A DNA stretch of 64,000 nt from Megasphaera cerevisiae DSM 20462. Its GTDB lineage: Bacteria > Bacillota > Negativicutes > Veillonellales > Megasphaeraceae. The notes below the pieces were generated by a model. That model saw only the letters and a program-made list of their open reading frames with translations. It searched no databases and was not told where the DNA came from. Positions 44,603 through 55,979 of the stretch are shown piece by piece. The stretch covers positions 90,299 to 154,298 of the forward strand of contig NZ_LEKT01000002.1 in the NCBI RefSeq assembly GCF_001045675.1. The letters are read 5' to 3'. The position numbers and the translations under genes are program-made. The number at the start of each line of letters is the position of its first letter. Positions within the stretch are counted from its first letter, which is position 1.

Positions 44603-45982
44603 TTATTTCCCTAAACAAAATCTGCTGAATATTTCTTCCACAATATCATCATGTACGGTATCACCGGTAACTTCCCCCAATGTTTCCCATGCTGCACGGA
44701 TATCGACAATAGCACAATCTATAGGCATACCCATCTCAATGGTATGCAGGGCCCGATCCAAATTATTTCTGGTTTGCCGCACAAGGTCAATATGCCGCGT
44801 ATTGGTCAAAAGAGCACTCTGCCCTTCGGTCATGCCATTTTGGAGTACCACAGAAAGAATAGCCTCTTTCAAGGACTCTATTCCCTTCCCAGCAGCGGCT
44901 GAAACGGATAATATATCATATCCATATGATGCAAGATCCGTTTTTAGTACCTTACAGGGTAAATCACTTTTATTCAAAACAATTATCGCATGCTTTCCCC
45001 CCGCTGTCCGCAAAATATTCTGATCTTCCATTGAAAGCGGTCTAGATTGATCAATAACGATAAGAACGATATCTGCCTTATCCATATATTTTCTGGCACG
45101 GCTGACACCTATTTTTTCAACCGTATCATCAGTATCCCGAATACCTGCTGTATCGACAAGACATACAGGAACACCCTGAATGGTAATCCATTCTTCAATG
45201 ATATCCCGTGTTGTACCGGGAACCTCAGTCACAATAGCTCTGTCCTCTTCCAAAAGCCGATTAAGCAGACTTGATTTGCCGGCATTAGGAGTACCGGCAA
45301 TTGCCGTCATGATTCCGTCCCGTATGATTTTCCCGCTCTTAGAAGCATGCAGCATATTCTCCAATTGTCCTTCTATATTTCGAATAGAGCCGGCAATATC
45401 CGGTATAGTGATATCCTCCAGATCTTCTTCGGGGTAATCAATCATCACTTCCAGCCGGGTCATAAAATCAGTCAGACTTTTTCGCATCGTCGAGACAACG
45501 CGGGATAATCGTCCTTCTAATTGATTAACGGCACTGGTAAGCCCTTGCGAACTTTTAGCCTGAATCACATCCATGACAGCTTCTGCCTGTGCTAAATCAA
45601 TACGCCCATTGACAAAAGCGCGTTGCGTAAACTCTCCGGGATAGGCCAGACGTGCACCACTCCGCAGGACGAGGCGCATTATTTCTTCCAGTGATTGCCT
45701 GCCGCCATGGCATTGTATTTCCAAAACATCTTCTGCCGTATATGAATGCGGTCCCTTCATAATAAGCAAAAGAACTTCATCAACAGGGTGACCAGCTTCA
45801 TCAGAAATAATGCCATATTGAATAGAACGATCCCGTCGTTTGGCTAAAGGAACAGTACTTTTACTGCTAAATATTTTATCTCCAACTTCATATGCATTTT
45901 TGCCGCTGATTCGAATAACACCAATACCGCTTTCTCCCAAAGGCGTTGCAATCGCAGCAATTGTATCTAACGTATCATACAC
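44603..45982 (-). CDS. mnmE: tRNA modification GTPase MnmE
   Basis: GTPase partner of MnmG. 459 residues: N-terminal tetrahydrofolate-binding domain (IAAIATPLGESGIGVIRISG), a helical region, and an embedded G domain with P-loop GTPNAGKSSLLN, DTAGI(R) switch and NKSD. The C-terminal FCLGK carries the catalytic Cys motif. GTG start with AAAGGAG. A terminator separates it from jag, so it begins a transcript. Confidence 0.97.
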   Translation of the reverse strand: MYDTLDTIAAIATPLGESGIGVIRISGKNAYEVGDKIFSSKSTVPLAKRRDRSIQYGIISDEAGHPVDEVLLLIMKGPHSYTAEDVLEIQCHGGRQSLEEIMRLVLRSGARLAYPGEFTQRAFVNGRIDLAQAEAVMDVIQAKSSQGLTSAVNQLEGRLSRVVSTMRKSLTDFMTRLEVMIDYPEEDLEDITIPDIAGSIRNIEGQLENMLHASKSGKIIRDGIMTAIAGTPNAGKSSLLNRLLEEDRAIVTEVPGTTRDIIEEWITIQGVPVCLVDTAGIRDTDDTVEKIGVSRARKYMDKADIVLIVIDQSRPLSMEDQNILRTAGGKHAIIVLNKSDLPCKVLKTDLASYGYDILSVSAAAGKGIESLKEAILSVVLQNGMTEGQSALLTNTRHIDLVRQTRNNLDRALHTIEMGMPIDCAIVDIRAAWETLGEVTGDTVHDDIVEEIFSRFCLGK

Positions 45983-45999
45983 ACTCAGATTCTCCTTTC

Positions 46000-46028
46000 A
46001 AAAAAACCGGTGCCGCAGCACCGGTTTT
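46000..46028 (-). terminator. Terminator between jag and mnmE
   Basis: Minus-strand stem AAAACCGGTGC / GCACCGGTTTT followed by more T, between the jag stop and the mnmE ribosome site. Confidence 0.88.
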
Positions 46029-46075
46029 ATATGTTATGATTGGCCCATACTCCTTTGCCGAATCATGATACACAC

Positions 46076-46774
46076 TTATTTTTGGTAATAAATAACAACA
46101 TGTCGATACGGATCTTGCCCTTCACTCTCTGTGCAAACATGTGCTTGATTCTGCAGCGTCATATGGATAATTTTCCGTTCATACCCATTCATTGGTTCCA
46201 AAACGACTCGATCACCGCTGCGCTTTACTCGTTCAGACAGACGGATAGCCAATTGTTTCAACGTTTCTTCACGTCGCTGCCGGTAATTTTCCACATCCAG
46301 CATAACAAAGTGCCGTGCTTCTTCTCCCTGATTCGTTGTCAGATTAGTCAAATACTGAAGTGCATCCAAGGTCTGACCATGTTTACCAATCAGGATCCCC
46401 AGATTTTTACCATGAAGATGCAGCACAACTTTATCTGCCTTAATCAGCTTTTCAATTATTACTTCAATCCCCATATTATGGAGAACTTCCTGTAGAAAAT
46501 TCTTCGCCCTTACAGCCGCATCTTCTGCAGTAAAATTCCCCTCTGCTGAAATATCTTCCTGTATTTCAGAGGATTGATCCTCTGCCGGTAAAGACTCTAT
46601 TCCTTTTTTTTCTATAATACGAACTCTGGCAGGCTTGCTGCCAAAACCCAGAAAACCGCTTTTCGGCTCCTCCAACACTTCCACTTCTACTTCATCTCTC
46701 GTTTTCCCGAGATGTACCAATCCGGAGCGGACAGCATCTTCTATGGTTTTTCCCGTAGATTCAACGCTACTCAT
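46076..46774 (-). CDS. jag: Jag/KhpB RNA-binding protein
   Basis: RNA-binding protein of 232 residues linked to YidC. An N-terminal Jag domain (SVESTGKTIEDAVRSGL), then a KH domain (about 110-165, GKNLGILIGKHGQTLDALQ) and C-terminal R3H domain (RVVLEPMNGYERKIIHM) are present. Starts inside the last codon of yidC (4-nt overlap), so coupled. Confidence 0.94.
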   Translation of the reverse strand: MSSVESTGKTIEDAVRSGLVHLGKTRDEVEVEVLEEPKSGFLGFGSKPARVRIIEKKGIESLPAEDQSSEIQEDISAEGNFTAEDAAVRAKNFLQEVLHNMGIEVIIEKLIKADKVVLHLHGKNLGILIGKHGQTLDALQYLTNLTTNQGEEARHFVMLDVENYRQRREETLKQLAIRLSERVKRSGDRVVLEPMNGYERKIIHMTLQNQAHVCTESEGQDPYRHVVIYYQK

Positions 46775-47454
46775 GCTTTTACTCCTTTATTCTTACCACG
46801 ATACATGATCATTTGCTGTGCCCATTGGAACACATTGGAAACAACCCAGTAAATGACTAGTCCGCTCGGAAAACTCAGACTAATCCAGCCGATAAATAGC
46901 GGCATGACAATCTGCATAATTTTCTGTTGTTTTTCCTGCGCTTCTGAAGCAGCAACCTGAGCACCAGTCATTTGCTTTTGAATAAAAAAAGTAGAAAGGG
47001 CCGATAAAACAGGCATAATATACGTCGGGTCCGGATGTCCCAGACTGGGAAGCCACAAGAAACTCTCAAAAGCCGGATCATACGGATATTCTTTAAGAGC
47101 ATAAAAAATAGAAATCAGAAATGGCATTTGAATAATAATAGGAAGACATCCCGATAAAGGATTAACACCCGTCTCCTTATACAGCTTGCTCATTTCCTCC
47201 TGAAGCTTCTTCTGATTACCCTTGTATTTTTTTTGTAATTCTTTTATTTTAGGCTGCAGCGTCTGCATGCCCTCCATGGAACGAATTTGTTTGGCTGTAA
47301 GAGGAGCCAAAATCAATTTAATAATCAGGGTAAGCATAATAATAGCCAAACCGTAGCTTGGATACCCCACATTTTGTGTTAATGCATAACAGTAATCCAT
47401 AAATGTGGTCATAATACCACTGAGGACACCCATGATTCCGCTGAAAAAGCTCAA
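46771..47454 (-). CDS. yidC: Membrane insertase YidC/Oxa1 (short Firmicute type)
   Basis: Inserts proteins into the inner membrane. 227 residues from a TTG (AGGAG 9 nt before); a TTG three codons upstream abuts the ribosome site. Five transmembrane segments, with LIIKLILAPLTAKQ containing the conserved positive residue in the groove, and PIIIQMPFLISIFYAL. It lacks the large periplasmic domain of proteobacterial YidC and has no lipobox, unusual for a cell with an outer membrane but normal for the Firmicute lineage. Confidence 0.93.
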   Translation of the reverse strand: MSFFSGIMGVLSGIMTTFMDYCYALTQNVGYPSYGLAIIMLTLIIKLILAPLTAKQIRSMEGMQTLQPKIKELQKKYKGNQKKLQEEMSKLYKETGVNPLSGCLPIIIQMPFLISIFYALKEYPYDPAFESFLWLPSLGHPDPTYIMPVLSALSTFFIQKQMTGAQVAASEAQEKQQKIMQIVMPLFIGWISLSFPSGLVIYWVVSNVFQWAQQMIMYRGKNKGVKA

Positions 47455-47519
47455 TACTCTCAACTCCTGTCAGGTATAAAAAATAAAATCGGTCAACCTT
47501 TATTTCATTCGACCGATGA

Positions 47520-47729
47520 TTACGGCACAGGATCATACCCGCCTTTATGAAAGGGATGACATTTTAAAATGCGCCTTATTGCTAAATAACTCCCTTTCAC
47601 AGCGCCGTATTTCTGCAGTGCTTCTATCGCATAAGCAGAACAAGTAGGATAAAACCGGCAGCATGGAGGTTTTAATGGTGATATAAAAAGCTGATAAAAC
47701 CGTATAAAGGATATAAAAAATTGTTTCAT
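47520..47729 (-). CDS. yidD: Membrane protein insertion efficiency factor YidD
   Basis: 69-residue protein that assists Yid[32 protein letters not shown] and [13 protein letters not shown] contain the conserved Cys and CRFxPTCS, HPxxxGGxDPVP motifs (the first is split across two short quotations in families). Starts 6 nt downstream of the rnpA stop; the usual rpmH-rnpA-yidD-yidC order is kept. Confidence 0.94.
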   Translation of the reverse strand: MKQFFISFIRFYQLFISPLKPPCCRFYPTCSAYAIEALQKYGAVKGSYLAIRRILKCHPFHKGGYDPVP

Positions 47730-47735
47730 ATACTA

Positions 47736-48089
47736 TCACTTCTTTTTAAATACCCTTGCACGTCGAAATAGCTGCAGAATGCTGTGTTCAGCTTGTGCGT
47801 ATCCAACATGCTTCAATTGACTGCGCCCGATTAAGACTAAATCAAATCCGTCAGACAGTTCAAATTGATGAAGACGGTATACTTCCTTCATTAGACGGCG
47901 ACACCGGTTGCGTTCTACAGCACAACCAATTTTTTTCCCTGTTACAAAACCAATACGGGATGGCTGCTTGGGAGAACGGGGTAAAACATATAATACAGCT
48001 AATCGATTGACCACAGACTTACCTCTGCGGTATACAAGCTGAAATTCCCGATTCTTACACAGCCGGTTTTCTTTTTTTAAATCATACAT
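47736..48089 (-). CDS. rnpA: Ribonuclease P protein component
   Basis: Protein subunit of RNase P, 117 residues. The RNR-like motif in AVERNRCRRLMKEVYR and N-terminal LCKNREFQLVYRRGKS are conserved. Located right after rpmH as in most bacteria. ATG chosen by homology; the ribosome site AGGAC is weak. Confidence 0.94.
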   Translation of the reverse strand: MYDLKKENRLCKNREFQLVYRRGKSVVNRLAVLYVLPRSPKQPSRIGFVTGKKIGCAVERNRCRRLMKEVYRLHQFELSDGFDLVLIGRSQLKHVGYAQAEHSILQLFRRARVFKKK

Positions 48090-48161
48090 ATAATTTGTCC
48101 TAAAAATACCAGAAAAACAGAAAAATCCCCTGCCGGAACTTTTCTGTTCATCTCGTAATAA

Positions 48162-48296
48162 TTAAGCAGAAAGCTTCTTTCTGCCTTTCATGCGGCGTTT
48201 TTTCAAAACCATGCGACCGCCCTTTGTTTTCATTCTTTCACGGAAACCATGTGTTCTCTTTTTCCATAATGTATTCGGCTGATATGTCTGTTTCAA
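48162..48296 (-). CDS. rpmH: 50S ribosomal protein L34
   Basis: 44 residues reading [19 protein letters not shown] after a TTG start, ending [13 protein letters not shown] is 7 nt before the TTG. The conserved L34 RxxxHGFRxRM pattern is clear. Positioned as the leftward neighbour of the origin and dnaA. Confidence 0.97.
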   Translation of the reverse strand: MKQTYQPNTLWKKRTHGFRERMKTKGGRMVLKKRRMKGRKKLSA

Positions 48297-48486
48297 AGTA
48301 GACACCTCCTTTATTAAGCTCACTAATAAATGAATTTACACCATAACAGTGTAATTATAGTCAAAAAGAAAGGCACTGTCAATTATTTTTCATGGTGAAT
48401 GGTAAAATAGATTATATTATTTCAGAATGTATTGTGCAAGCCGATTTAGTAAAATATCTTCCCATCAACGTTTTTTTGTTGTAAAA

Positions 48487-48627
48487 TGTGGATAGAAGAA
48501 AAAGTTATCAACAACTTATCCACATTTTGTGGATAAGTTGCTATAAACCCGGAAATTCGATAACCATCGTTTTTCCGCTTTTTTTGACCGTTCGCAATCC
48601 ACTTTATCCACAAACAAGATATCCACA
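48487..48627. other. oriC part 1: DnaA-box cluster upstream of dnaA
   Basis: Six DnaA-box-like 9-mers: TGTGGATAG 48487-48495, TTATCAACA 48505-48513, TTATCCACA 48516-48524, TGTGGATAA 48528-48536, TTATCCACA 48604-48612, ATATCCACA 48619-48627. The whole stretch between rpmH and dnaA is AT-rich. With part 2 after dnaA it makes a bipartite origin like that of Bacillus. Confidence 0.92.
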
Positions 48628-48661
48628 ATATTCACACTACTCAAGATTGGAAGGATTTATC

Positions 48662-50155
48662 ATGGAACAGTTCGACCTGACAACACTATGGATGGGCATG
48701 CTGACAGAACTTAAACAATCCCTGCCGCCTCAAATTTATGACAATTGGTTTGAATCAGCACTTATTCCTTATTCATACGAAAACAATGAGCTTACACTGG
48801 ACACGGCAAGTAAATTTGTCTGCGCGTATATCAGCAAAAGATATACATCACTCTTGGAAACCATTGCACAAAATGTAACCGGCCTGCCTACAAGGGTAAC
48901 ACTCATTAACAGTGTCGAAAATACACCGCAGGAGCCTCCTTCTGCGATATATGAAACACAATCACTGCCAGAACCTGCAGCACATAATCAGGAATGGGTA
49001 CAGCAGGAACTGCCTTCTATGGAAATAGAAACAGTTAAAAAAAAGCCAGACACCGCGCTGCCTGAAATCCGAGAAGCGGCATCAATTATTTCGCCGGCAC
49101 CGGACACACGTTTAGAAAATAACCTCATTCAAAATTACACCTTTGAAACTTTTATTGTGGGAAACAGTAACCGGATTGCTCATGCTGCCTCTCTGGCCAT
49201 TGCTGAAGCACCCGCAAAAAAATATAATCCTTTTTATATATATGGCAGCAGTGGCTTGGGGAAAACCCATCTTATGCATGCCATTGGTCATCGCATTCTG
49301 CATAATTTTCCTCAAATGCGGCTGCGGTGTATTACCAGTGAGGATTTCGTAAATGAATTTATTCAATGTATTCAAGACAAAAGCACCGAAAGCTTTCGGC
49401 AACGCTATCGAAATATTGATATTCTTCTCGTCGATGATATCCAGTTTTTAGGACGGGGAGATAAGGAAAGCTCAAAAGAAGAATTTTTTCATACCTTTAA
49501 TAAATTATATCAGGACCAAAAGCAAATGGTATTTACAAGTGACCGGCCGCCGCAGGATATAAAAAGACTGGAAGACCGGCTTCGATCCCGCTTTCAAAGT
49601 GGAATGGTTACCAGTATTGATCCTCCTGACCTAGAGACACGGACAGCTATTTTAAAAATCTGGGCGCAAAAAGAAAATGTTTCCATTGAAAATAATGCTA
49701 TTGACTATATTGCCTCTAATGTTAGTGAAAATATCCGCGATCTGAACGGCGCTTTTATCAGTGTTCTTTTGCTGGCATCAGCAGAAAAATCACCTATTAC
49801 GCTGAATCTTACCCAACGAGCTATTAAATATATCACAGATGAAAAAGATGAAAAAAAATATATTACAATTGATGAAATCACAAAATCTGTCTGTGAATTT
49901 TATAATGTAAATTATAAAGAACTGATGGGAAAGAAAAAAACAAAGGATATTGCACTGCCCAGACAGATTGCCATGTATTTATGCCGGGAACTTACAGGAA
50001 ATACATATCCGCATATTGGTACTGCCTTTAACGGCAGAGATCATACAACCGTTATGCATGCCTGTACAAAAGTAATGAAGACGATGGAAAAAGATATACG
50101 CTTTAAGGAATCAATTGAAAAATTGAAAATTAAAATTACAGGTGTGGATAATTAA
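48662..50155 (+). CDS. dnaA: Chromosomal replication initiator DnaA
   Basis: AAA+ initiator of replication, 497 residues from ATG 48662 (AAGGAT before it). N-terminal domain I (about 1-85), linker rich in Pro/Glu, then the ATPase with Walker A YGSSGLGKTHLM and Walker B LLVDDIQFL, and C-terminal DnaA-box binding domain with GRDHTTVMHAC. Lies between two DnaA-box clusters and before dnaN. Confidence 0.98.
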   Translation: MEQFDLTTLWMGMLTELKQSLPPQIYDNWFESALIPYSYENNELTLDTASKFVCAYISKRYTSLLETIAQNVTGLPTRVTLINSVENTPQEPPSAIYETQSLPEPAAHNQEWVQQELPSMEIETVKKKPDTALPEIREAASIISPAPDTRLENNLIQNYTFETFIVGNSNRIAHAASLAIAEAPAKKYNPFYIYGSSGLGKTHLMHAIGHRILHNFPQMRLRCITSEDFVNEFIQCIQDKSTESFRQRYRNIDILLVDDIQFLGRGDKESSKEEFFHTFNKLYQDQKQMVFTSDRPPQDIKRLEDRLRSRFQSGMVTSIDPPDLETRTAILKIWAQKENVSIENNAIDYIASNVSENIRDLNGAFISVLLLASAEKSPITLNLTQRAIKYITDEKDEKKYITIDEITKSVCEFYNVNYKELMGKKKTKDIALPRQIAMYLCRELTGNTYPHIGTAFNGRDHTTVMHACTKVMKTMEKDIRFKESIEKLKIKITGVDN

Positions 50156-50176
50156 GGATATGTGAAGTATATATTT

Positions 50177-50296
50177 TGTGGATAACTTAAAATTGAAAAT
50201 TAAAAGTGTATATGTGGATAGAAGAAATTGACTTATCCACATAGTATGCACATATGTGGATAGCTTACTTATGCATATAAAACCCACTTATCCACA
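50177..50296. other. oriC part 2: DnaA boxes between dnaA and dnaN
   Basis: TGTGGATAA 50177-50185, TGTGGATAG 50213-50221, TTATCCACA 50233-50241, TGTGGATAG 50255-50263, TTATCCACA 50288-50296, in alternating orientation in AT-rich DNA. The 223 bp between the two genes holds no coding frame of its own. The second half of a bipartite origin. Confidence 0.9.
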
Positions 50297-50378
50297 TATG
50301 CACAGCCTCTATTACTATGACTACTACTTTCTTAATTCACTTAAATTAAAAAATTCAACGCAGAAAAGGGGATACTCC

Positions 50379-51494
50379 ATGAGACTAAAACTGAAAAAAG
50401 AAGATTTAAACAAAGGCTTACAAGCAGTACAAAAAGTCGCGCAAAACAAAAGTAATAATATATCTTCCGAAAATGGATTATTAATAAAAGCTCTTAATAA
50501 TATTATTGAATTTCAGGCTAACGACTATGATATGGGAATTAAAACAATTGTCCCCGGCATTATTCAAGAAAGTGGAGAAGCATTTATTTCCAATCCATAT
50601 TTAATGGAACTAACAAGACGGCTTCCCAGTGATGAAATTGAAATTATTAAAGGAGACGCCGACACACAGCTAATTATTAAAGGCGGAAGCTTAAAATTTG
50701 AATGCCTTACTATGAACCCCGACGATTTTAATGAAGTGGAAATTGTAGAGAACGGATATTCGCATTTTACAACTACAAGTGTTATCATGAAGGATTTGAT
50801 TGATAATACATCATATGCATGCGCTACAGATGTAGCACGTCCCATTTTTATGGGAACCTATTTAGATGTTCAGGGAAATCAGATATCCATGGTTGCTACA
50901 GATACCCATCGCTTAGCACTAAAGACAGCAACATTAGAAGAATCGACTGAAAATCCATTGCAAGCGGTTATTCCAAGCAGACTATTAGCTGAAATATCCC
51001 GACAGCTTCCTACCGATATTCCGGAACCGGTGGAAATAACGGCAGTACGCAATTACCTGGCTGTCAAATTTGGCAATGTATATGTCCGAACACGGCTTAT
51101 TGAGGGAGAATTTCCGAATTACCGCCGTGTTATTCCGACAGATTTCAAATGTCTTGTTACTATTAACAGGGCTGAATTTACGGGAGCGGTGGAACGGGCA
51201 TCTATCGTTGCTAAGGATGCTCAGTATAATGTGATTAATTTTACTATTGCTGATAATCAAATAAAACTTATGAGTCAGCATCCTGATTACGGTACGATAG
51301 AAGATTATGTTTCATGCCAAATAGAAGGAACTCCATTGGAAATATCCTTCAATGGCAAGTTTATTCTGGATATTCTCAAGCATTGTCATGATGATGAAGT
51401 AATACTGAAATCAAGGGAAAATAGCCCTATGCTTGTACAGGATAAGGAAGATCTATCCTGTACCTTTGTAGTAACACCGATGAGGACAAAATAA
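50379..51494 (+). CDS. dnaN: DNA polymerase III beta sliding clamp
   Basis: Processivity clamp, 371 residues from ATG 50379 (AAAAGGGG before it); an upstream frame overlapping oriC is not credible. Three clamp domains; MVATDTHRLALK and the C-terminal LVQDKEDLSCTFVVTPMRTK end are typical. Followed at once by the S4 gene sharing the stop/start region. Confidence 0.98.
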   Translation: MRLKLKKEDLNKGLQAVQKVAQNKSNNISSENGLLIKALNNIIEFQANDYDMGIKTIVPGIIQESGEAFISNPYLMELTRRLPSDEIEIIKGDADTQLIIKGGSLKFECLTMNPDDFNEVEIVENGYSHFTTTSVIMKDLIDNTSYACATDVARPIFMGTYLDVQGNQISMVATDTHRLALKTATLEESTENPLQAVIPSRLLAEISRQLPTDIPEPVEITAVRNYLAVKFGNVYVRTRLIEGEFPNYRRVIPTDFKCLVTINRAEFTGAVERASIVAKDAQYNVINFTIADNQIKLMSQHPDYGTIEDYVSCQIEGTPLEISFNGKFILDILKHCHDDEVILKSRENSPMLVQDKEDLSCTFVVTPMRTK

Positions 51495-51709
51495 TGGAAA
51501 CAATCAAAATAAAAACAGCTATGATACAGCTCGATCAGTTTTTAAAATGGGCTAGTGTACTTCAAAGCGGCGGGGAAGTACGCATTCTGATTGAAGAAAA
51601 AAAAATTTATGTTAATGGCGTATTATGTACTGCAAAGAGAAAAAAATTATATGCCGGAGACATCATAGATATAAAAGGAATTGGTGCCTATCAGGTTATC
51701 GGTGTATAA
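51494..51709 (+). CDS. S4-domain RNA-binding protein (YaaA/RlbA)
   Basis: 71-residue S4-like protein. QLDQFLKWASVLQSGGEVR, KKIYVNGVLCTAKRKKL and GDIIDIKG make the S4 fold. Occupies the yaaA position between dnaN and recF; in Bacillus its role is thought to involve ribosomal RNA. ATG overlaps the end of dnaN by one base. Confidence 0.9.
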   Translation: METIKIKTAMIQLDQFLKWASVLQSGGEVRILIEEKKIYVNGVLCTAKRKKLYAGDIIDIKGIGAYQVIGV

Positions 51710-51711
51710 TT

Positions 51712-52833
51712 ATGATGATAGAATCAATTCGACTGCATCAATTTCGAAATTATACAGACGTAAAGGCGAAATTTCCTAAAGCGATTGTATTATTATATGG
51801 AAAAAACGGACAGGGAAAGACTAATATTTTAGAGGCCCTCTACATGGGGGCTGTTGGAAAATCCTATCGGGGTGTAGCGGATACAGATTTGATACGGTGG
51901 GATTGCAGTGAGGGAAGCGTCATTTTGAATTTTCTGCGAAATGGAGTAAATCAACAGATCAAAATTATTTTATCTAAAATGGCGAAAAAGGAGTTATGGA
52001 TCAATGAGACAAAGGTCACGCAGCGAGAATTGGTCGGAACACTCAATGAAGTTTTATTTTCACCGGAAGATCTGCAGCTGATAAAGGGAAGTCCATCCCT
52101 GCGTCGACGCTTTATGGATATGGAAATTTCGCAGGTCAATCAAGTATACTATAAGCAGCTTATACAATATAACCGGGCAGTATCGCAGCGTAATCTTCTG
52201 TTGAAAAAAATGAAGTATGACGGCATGCAATCTGTAGAAGAATGGGATCGGCAGATTGCTGTTTTTGCTGCTTCTATTGTAAAAAAAAGGACAGAAGCAC
52301 TCCATAAAATAAGTTTTTTATCAGGTGTCATTCACCGTCGCCTGACAGGTGGGAAAGAAAAAATGACGATGTCTTATGTACAATCATATTTTGACAGTGC
52401 AAAAGATAAAGCAGAAGATATAGAAGATCCAGCCTGGTACTATAAGAAGCTTCAGGAGAATTTGCAGGGAGACATATACCGCATGTCTACATCTGTCGGT
52501 CCGCATAGAGACGACTTAAATTTTTTTGTCGATAAGGCTGATTTGAAAAAGTATGGTTCTCAAGGACAGCAGCGTACGGCGGTCCTGTCACTGAAGCTTT
52601 CTGAGTTGGAATACATTAAATCAGAAACAGGAGAATATCCTGTGCTTCTTCTCGATGATGTTATGAGTGAGCTGGACCAGAGCCGGCGCCAGGCAATTCT
52701 GGATTTTGTACGTAATCGTATACAAACGTTTATTACGACGACAGAACCTATGATCTTTGAACCGATGATTGGCTGCCGTCATATCTGTATTGAAAAGGGA
52801 AGGATCATATCTGATGGAGGAACGGCATCATAA
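51712..52833 (+). CDS. recF: DNA replication and repair protein RecF
   Basis: SMC-like ATPase for RecA loading in gap repair, 373 residues. Walker A YGKNGQGKTNIL (residues 30-37), signature near SQGQQRTAVLSLKLSE, Walker B LLLDDVMSELD. Starts three bases after the S4 stop with little ribosome site, so it is translationally coupled. ATG-ATG start at 51712. Confidence 0.95.
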   Translation: MMIESIRLHQFRNYTDVKAKFPKAIVLLYGKNGQGKTNILEALYMGAVGKSYRGVADTDLIRWDCSEGSVILNFLRNGVNQQIKIILSKMAKKELWINETKVTQRELVGTLNEVLFSPEDLQLIKGSPSLRRRFMDMEISQVNQVYYKQLIQYNRAVSQRNLLLKKMKYDGMQSVEEWDRQIAVFAASIVKKRTEALHKISFLSGVIHRRLTGGKEKMTMSYVQSYFDSAKDKAEDIEDPAWYYKKLQENLQGDIYRMSTSVGPHRDDLNFFVDKADLKKYGSQGQQRTAVLSLKLSELEYIKSETGEYPVLLLDDVMSELDQSRRQAILDFVRNRIQTFITTTEPMIFEPMIGCRHICIEKGRIISDGGTAS

Positions 52834-53725
52834 AATGGAAAAAGCAAGTTTGTCTATTCCAAAAATATTGGAAAAAAACAAGCTGTTGCTGCCCTATCAG
52901 TTGTATCAGGTGAAATTGGATTGGAAAAAAATTGCAGGTCCTCAAATTGCCAAATATTCATATATACAGAATTTTAAAAAAAATGACGTGATCATTGCTG
53001 TACTTAATTCTGTTTGGATGAGTCATTTATTTATGTATAAGAAAAAGTTGATAGAGGATATAAATGCATATCTTCAACGTGATTTTATTCATGATATTCG
53101 ATTTGTCCGAAGAGGAAACCTGCCTGTTAAAGCAGTATATGATACTGTAAGGGGAAATAATGATACAGAAGAAGTGACTGTAAATATAAAAAATATCGTA
53201 CTTCCTGAGTCTTCTGTACATATGATTCGAAAAGAGACATCTGTGCTTCCAGACGGAATACGTGACAAAATGGCGCAGCTTCGGTTTATGCAGGAAAAGC
53301 GTCGAATCGCATATGAAGAAAAAGGGATAAAACGTTGTCCTCATTGCGGTAGGTGGCTGCATAAGGATGAAAAGCTATGTTTGATCTGCCAGCTGGCGGA
53401 AAGACAGAAGATGAAAATGAGGTTATACAGTATATTAATACAGATGCCATGGCTGACCTTGGAGGATATGGAAACATATGGGTATATACCTGAGAAAAGC
53501 AATGTATATACCCTGTTATATAATGAAGTTCGCCGTGATTGTATTTATAAGTATATAGAACGGGTTCATCATGGATATGATACTCCTGAAGATGATTTAT
53601 TTTTGGCTCTTTTTATAACCCGTAAAAATCCATCTGAGCTTACAGCGGATTTCATTTATAATTTGACCGAAAAATATAGGAGAAAAGAAGATGTACCTTC
53701 ATATCGGCGGAAATCAAATGGTTGA
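52814..53725 (+). CDS. DciA-like (DUF721) protein with C-terminal zinc-ribbon extension
   Basis: Residues about 15-105 match DUF721/DciA, which in many bacteria helps load the replicative helicase: LDWKKIAGPQIAKYSYIQNF and VIIAVLNSVWMSHLFMYKKK. Length is 303, far above the usual 100-170. Residues 175-192 form a zinc ribbon (Cys175, 178, 189, 192, CPHCG and CLICQ), followed by about 110 residues without recognised family. ATG 52814 lies after AAGGA within the end of recF; another ATG at 52835 is possible. Overlaps remB by 35 nt. The function of the extension is unknown. Confidence 0.72.
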   Translation: MEERHHKMEKASLSIPKILEKNKLLLPYQLYQVKLDWKKIAGPQIAKYSYIQNFKKNDVIIAVLNSVWMSHLFMYKKKLIEDINAYLQRDFIHDIRFVRRGNLPVKAVYDTVRGNNDTEEVTVNIKNIVLPESSVHMIRKETSVLPDGIRDKMAQLRFMQEKRRIAYEEKGIKRCPHCGRWLHKDEKLCLICQLAERQKMKMRLYSILIQMPWLTLEDMETYGYIPEKSNVYTLLYNEVRRDCIYKYIERVHHGYDTPEDDLFLALFITRKNPSELTADFIYNLTEKYRRKEDVPSYRRKSNG

Positions 53726-53945
53726 TATACGGAGAATCGTAGCATTATTCAAAGCACATCCACGCAAAGTAAAAAAATCAAATCCGCTGCGGCAATATTG
53801 CAGGCCCCTGGTGCTTCTGGATAACATATATGAGGAAGGTGTCCGATGCTATGTGGTAACGGAGGAATGTATTTATGGTTCTCCCATTACGTTGGAAACT
53901 ATTATCAAAAGATATAAGAAAATTTTTAACATCAATGACTACTAG
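53691..53945 (+). CDS. RemB/YaaB-like protein (DUF370)
   Basis: 84-residue protein of the DUF370 family. MYLHIGGNQMVDIRRIVA and YVVTEECIYGSPIT fit the RemB/YaaB family. It occupies the same position between recF and gyrB as B. subtilis remB, a regulator of extracellular matrix genes; the role here is not proven. AGGAG precedes the ATG. Confidence 0.85.
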   Translation: MYLHIGGNQMVDIRRIVALFKAHPRKVKKSNPLRQYCRPLVLLDNIYEEGVRCYVVTEECIYGSPITLETIIKRYKKIFNINDY

Positions 53946-55940
<1,995 letters not shown>

Positions 55941-55979
55941 TAGAATGTGATGATATCTGCTTGGGTGAGGAGAAATATT

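Noticed and set aside
47545..47739. Second minus-strand frame across yidD
   Set aside because: yidD in the other frame carries the conserved Cys and Pro motifs; this one does not.
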